In this document: in pieces, positions 61,833 to 64,000 of the stretch | How the letters are laid out: the number at the start of each line of letters is the position of its first letter | Position numbering within the stretch: position 1 is the stretch's first letter | DNA from: Streptomyces violascens | Lineage (GTDB): Bacteria > Actinomycetota > Actinomycetes > Streptomycetales > Streptomycetaceae | DNA length: 64,000 nucleotides | NCBI RefSeq assembly: GCF_014649955.1 | Contig: NZ_BMUA01000012.1 | Coordinates: forward strand, 62,001 to 126,000 | Direction of reading: 5' to 3' | Notes under the pieces: generated by a model | Seen by the model: only the letters and a program-made list of their open reading frames with translations | The model's database searches: none | What the model was told of the DNA's origin: nothing | Translations under genes and position numbers: made by a program

Positions 61833-63148
61833 TGATGCGTTCAAGAAAGGCGCGAGGGAAGCTCATGCCATCGAGCAGTGTTCGGCGCAGGCGAGGGTCC
61901 GCTGCGGTATCGGCGTTGTGTGGCTTGGTACTCGTGGGTGCCACCGCTGCGCCGGCCTTGGCGAGGCCGGCGCGCGAGGATCAGTGGTTCCTCGACTCCA
62001 TGAAGGCTGAGGAGATGTGGCGGACCAGCACGGGCAAAGGCGTCGTCGTCGCAGTAATCGACACAGGCGTTGACCCGAACAACCGGGACCTCTCGGGACA
62101 AGTTCTACCGGGCAAGGATTTCGCGCAGAACCAACCGGGAGATGCACACGTCGACTACGACGGCCATGGCACTGGCATGGCGGGGCTGATCGCTGGCACC
62201 GGGGCTTCCGACGGAGGAAGGGGTGCTTTCGGCCTTGCCCCAGGTGCAAAGATCCTCCCGATCCGCATGCCTAACTCGACTGATGGTGCCAACCAGGCCG
62301 AGAGCGACAAGCAATTCCACACGATTGCTCCTCAGGCGATCCGATATGCGGCTGACCAGAACGCGAAAGTCATCAACCTCTCCCTGGGGAGGAGTGAGGG
62401 CTCGCCGCAGCTGACCGCAGCAGTGAAATACGCCTTGGACAAGGGCTCGTTGGTCTTCGCTGCCGTGGGGAACTCCGGCAACGAGGACAACGGAGTCAAA
62501 TACCCGGCGGCCACACCAGGCGTGGTGGGCGTAGCGGCGGTGGGCAAGGACCTTCGCAAAACTGCTGAGTCTGAATACGGCCCTCAGGTGGACCTGGCAG
62601 CGCCTGGCGACGACATGGTGCACGCCTGCAAGAGCGAGACCGGCGTGTGCACATCACACGGCACCAGCGACGCCACCGCCATCGCCTCCGCCTCCGCCGC
62701 CCTGATCTGGTCCAAGCATCCGGAATGGACCAACAACCAAGTCCTGCGGGTCATGCTCAACACGATCGGCGCCCCTACCAACGGAGCCAAGCGCAACGAC
62801 TCGATCGGCTACGGGATCGTCCGCCCCCGAGTCGCCCTGGAAAACCCCGGTGACCCCGGCCCCGCCGACGTATACCCCCTGACCGACCTCACTCTGCCAG
62901 CCGCGCCCCCCGCGCCGAAGCCCAAGGGGAGCTCCATCGAGAGCCCCGCCGGGGATGATGTGCCCCCGACGGCAGAAGCTGGTGAAAGCAAAGCAACAAC
63001 TTACGCAGTCCCCCTGGGTGTTGGCGCCCTAGGGCTCACAGGCGTGCTCGTCGGCCTCTGGTTTCTTCGCTCTCGCCGCCGCCGAGTTGCAGCCGCCCAG
63101 GCTTCAAGTGAGCTCCCCAAGCAGGGGATTGGGGCGGCCAGGGAATAA
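61832..63148 (+). CDS. mycP: Type VII secretion mycosin-like serine protease
   Basis: A 438-residue subtilisin-family (S8) protease. ATG at 61832 overlaps the previous stop (TGATG). The signal peptide ends near APALARPA. The triad is Asp in VVAVIDTGVD, His in DYDGHGTGMAG, and Ser in SHGTSDATAIASA. A proline-rich stalk precedes a C-terminal membrane helix (VPLGVGALGLTGVLVGLWFL) and a basic tail. This architecture is that of mycosin MycP, which stabilises the ESX membrane complex and trims substrates. The gene supports reading the flanking genes as a T7SS locus. Confidence 0.9.
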   Translation: MMRSRKARGKLMPSSSVRRRRGSAAVSALCGLVLVGATAAPALARPAREDQWFLDSMKAEEMWRTSTGKGVVVAVIDTGVDPNNRDLSGQVLPGKDFAQNQPGDAHVDYDGHGTGMAGLIAGTGASDGGRGAFGLAPGAKILPIRMPNSTDGANQAESDKQFHTIAPQAIRYAADQNAKVINLSLGRSEGSPQLTAAVKYALDKGSLVFAAVGNSGNEDNGVKYPAATPGVVGVAAVGKDLRKTAESEYGPQVDLAAPGDDMVHACKSETGVCTSHGTSDATAIASASAALIWSKHPEWTNNQVLRVMLNTIGAPTNGAKRNDSIGYGIVRPRVALENPGDPGPADVYPLTDLTLPAAPPAPKPKGSSIESPAGDDVPPTAEAGESKATTYAVPLGVGALGLTGVLVGLWFLRSRRRRVAAAQASSELPKQGIGAARE

Positions 63149-63177
63149 AGGCAGCAGGCGCACGTGGAGCTTCTGCG

Positions 63178-63615
63178 ATGGCGTGGGACGAGTGGGCGCG
63201 GTTAAAGGTCGACGCGGTGGTGCGGCGTCAGAATCAAATGCGGCTGGATGGGTGCGGGCGGTGGCGCAGGGGCAGCGCGGATGCTCTGAGTACGAATGGC
63301 TCAGGGAATAGAGCGGTGGTCAAGGCGTTACGGGTGGATATACGGCCCAGGACGGACAAATCTGGCCGTCAAACCGAAGAGCGCTTGGCATCGGTCGCCC
63401 GAGCGTCCTCGGGCTGGGCAAATCCGGTTCTGCCCTGGGGGCACGCAGTTTCAAACAGACAGGTACGGTGCAAGCTGAGCACCCGTGTTGCGCCCGCACG
63501 GTGCTGGATCACGGGGAGGCGCGTGCATGAGGGGACGGCTTGTGGGGCACGGGGGGCTGGAAGACCAGCAGTTGATACCCAGTCAGGCAAAAGAAGGCGC
63601 ACTGAGCGGCGGTGA
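63178..63615 (+). CDS. Small T7SS-associated protein, possibly truncated or frameshifted
   Basis: Start ATG has GGAG eight bases upstream and lies 29 bases after mycP. The first 25 residues (MAWDEWARLKVDAVVRRQNQ and so on) match a pattern I remember from Streptomyces T7SS proteins (DEWxxLKxDAVxR). Residues 30-65 (SADALSTNGSGNRAVVKALR) also look family-like, but after about residue 70 the peptide becomes Arg/Trp/Cys-rich and non-helical. The frame then overlaps the next gene's start by 89 bases. A frameshift or C-terminal loss near 63400 is likely. Third codon positions are less GC-rich than in the core genes. Confidence 0.5.
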   Translation: MAWDEWARLKVDAVVRRQNQMRLDGCGRWRRGSADALSTNGSGNRAVVKALRVDIRPRTDKSGRQTEERLASVARASSGWANPVLPWGHAVSNRQVRCKLSTRVAPARCWITGRRVHEGTACGARGAGRPAVDTQSGKRRRTERR

Positions 63616-64000
63616 CGAGACGTTCGCGAGTTCCGTGAGCGACAAGGCGCGTGCCGCGACGTTTATGGAGAAGCATCTGCTACTGGATACACAGGCTGCC
63701 GGTCGCATGGGAGAAGGCGGTGGCCAGGTGCATCCGCCGATGACAGGTCCGGGCGGCGGGCCGCAGTCGATATTTCTTAAGCCAGACACTGGGTTGAAGG
63801 GTCTGTCCGCCTGGGCTGCAGAGTCTGGGCTGTCGGAAGCGATGACCGTCTGGCAGGGACAGGTGGACCGCCTGATGGGCCGACTGCATCAGGAACTGAA
63901 CGCACTGCACGGCACGAAGACCCTCTTCCAGGACCAAGACCACGCCGCAGGAGCACAGTTCGGCCCACCGTATGGCGCGCCCCGTCCGGCCAGCAGTTTC
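63527..64000 (+). CDS. Helical T7SS-like protein, cut by the window end
   Basis: Open from ATG 63527 to the last base, at least 158 codons. GGGGAGG lies seven bases before the start. The N-terminal 85 residues are polar with Gly-rich parts (MRGRLVGHGGLEDQQLIPSQ). From about residue 105 a helix pair follows (LSEAMTVWQGQVDRLMGRLH, NALHGTKTLFQDQDHAAGAQ). The WQ-V--L---L pattern resembles the C-terminal helices of the small T7SS-associated proteins, so it is probably a paralogue or intact counterpart of the preceding gene. The rest lies outside the window. Confidence 0.7.
   Translation, partial: MRGRLVGHGGLEDQQLIPSQAKEGALSGGDETFASSVSDKARAATFMEKHLLLDTQAAGRMGEGGGQVHPPMTGPGGGPQSIFLKPDTGLKGLSAWAAESGLSEAMTVWQGQVDRLMGRLHQELNALHGTKTLFQDQDHAAGAQFGPPYGAPRPASSF

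Overview
The window is a GC-rich actinobacterial chromosome segment, almost certainly Streptomyces. Evidence: codon third positions are nearly all G or C, GTG and TTG starts are common, and the genes include mycothiol (mshA), MsiK, PhoR-PhoP, DasR-like operators, CdgB and CIRCE-controlled groEL. As far as I remember, the order mshA-ybjN-gpm ... phoU/phoRP-carD-ispDF-cysS-rlmB ... msiK ... cdgB-pfkB-nagA-nagK ... otsB/otsA-thrC-csp-groEL follows S. coelicolor SCO4203 to about SCO4296. No transposase, integrase, rRNA or CRISPR array was seen.

Layout. 0-9 kb: mshA, a YbjN-like protein, an MFS exporter, phosphoglycerate mutase, a small secreted protein, a tiny Cys-rich peptide, then phoU facing phoR-phoP across a three-unit PHO box. 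8.5-16 kb: an LpqE-like lipoprotein facing the block carD-ispD-ispF-cysS-rlmB, then a DoxX membrane protein. 16-19 kb: a nucleotidyltransferase, msiK with a DasR-like site, and tRNA-Thr(UGU). 19-31 kb is a more variable region: a coiled-coil/Mrr-nuclease/TerD fusion, two FAD oxidoreductases, a DsbA-like lipoprotein, a rhomboid-like protein, a repeat-bearing secreted protein, a GNAT enzyme, a pentapeptide protein and two stretches full of dispersed repeats. 31-44 kb: senR-senS facing hbpS (haem/redox sensing), M1 and M4 metallopeptidases, TerD, ArfB, an FG-GAP secreted protein, a flavin reductase, the diguanylate cyclase cdgB and a carbohydrate-binding-like membrane protein. 44-52 kb: sugar metabolism (pfkB-type kinase, nagA-nagK, an ABC sugar-binding lipoprotein, otsB, otsA, gpgS). 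52-58 kb: thrC under a SAM-I riboswitch, a CysO-like sulfur carrier, a cold-shock protein, and groEL with two CIRCE operators. 58-64 kb: a DUF4097-type lipoprotein, an esterase, and the start of a type VII secretion-like cluster (two helical/WXG-like proteins, a mycosin protease, and two further small genes, the last cut by the window end).

How the genes work together: MsiK is the shared ATPase for sugar ABC importers. The solute-binding lipoprotein at 47.5 kb would need such an ATPase, and nagK-nagA process imported N-acetylglucosamine. DasR-like sites lie before both msiK and nagK. OtsA/OtsB make trehalose, and GpgS begins glucosylglycerate synthesis. HbpS-SenS-SenR looks like a complete extracellular haem/redox sensing module. 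The right-end T7SS-like genes are translationally coupled and appear to be an accessory locus continuing beyond the window.

Limits: all identifications come from reading the sequence and remembered family features. No database search was run. Start codons were chosen by ribosome binding sites and remembered homologues, and alternatives are noted in the entries.
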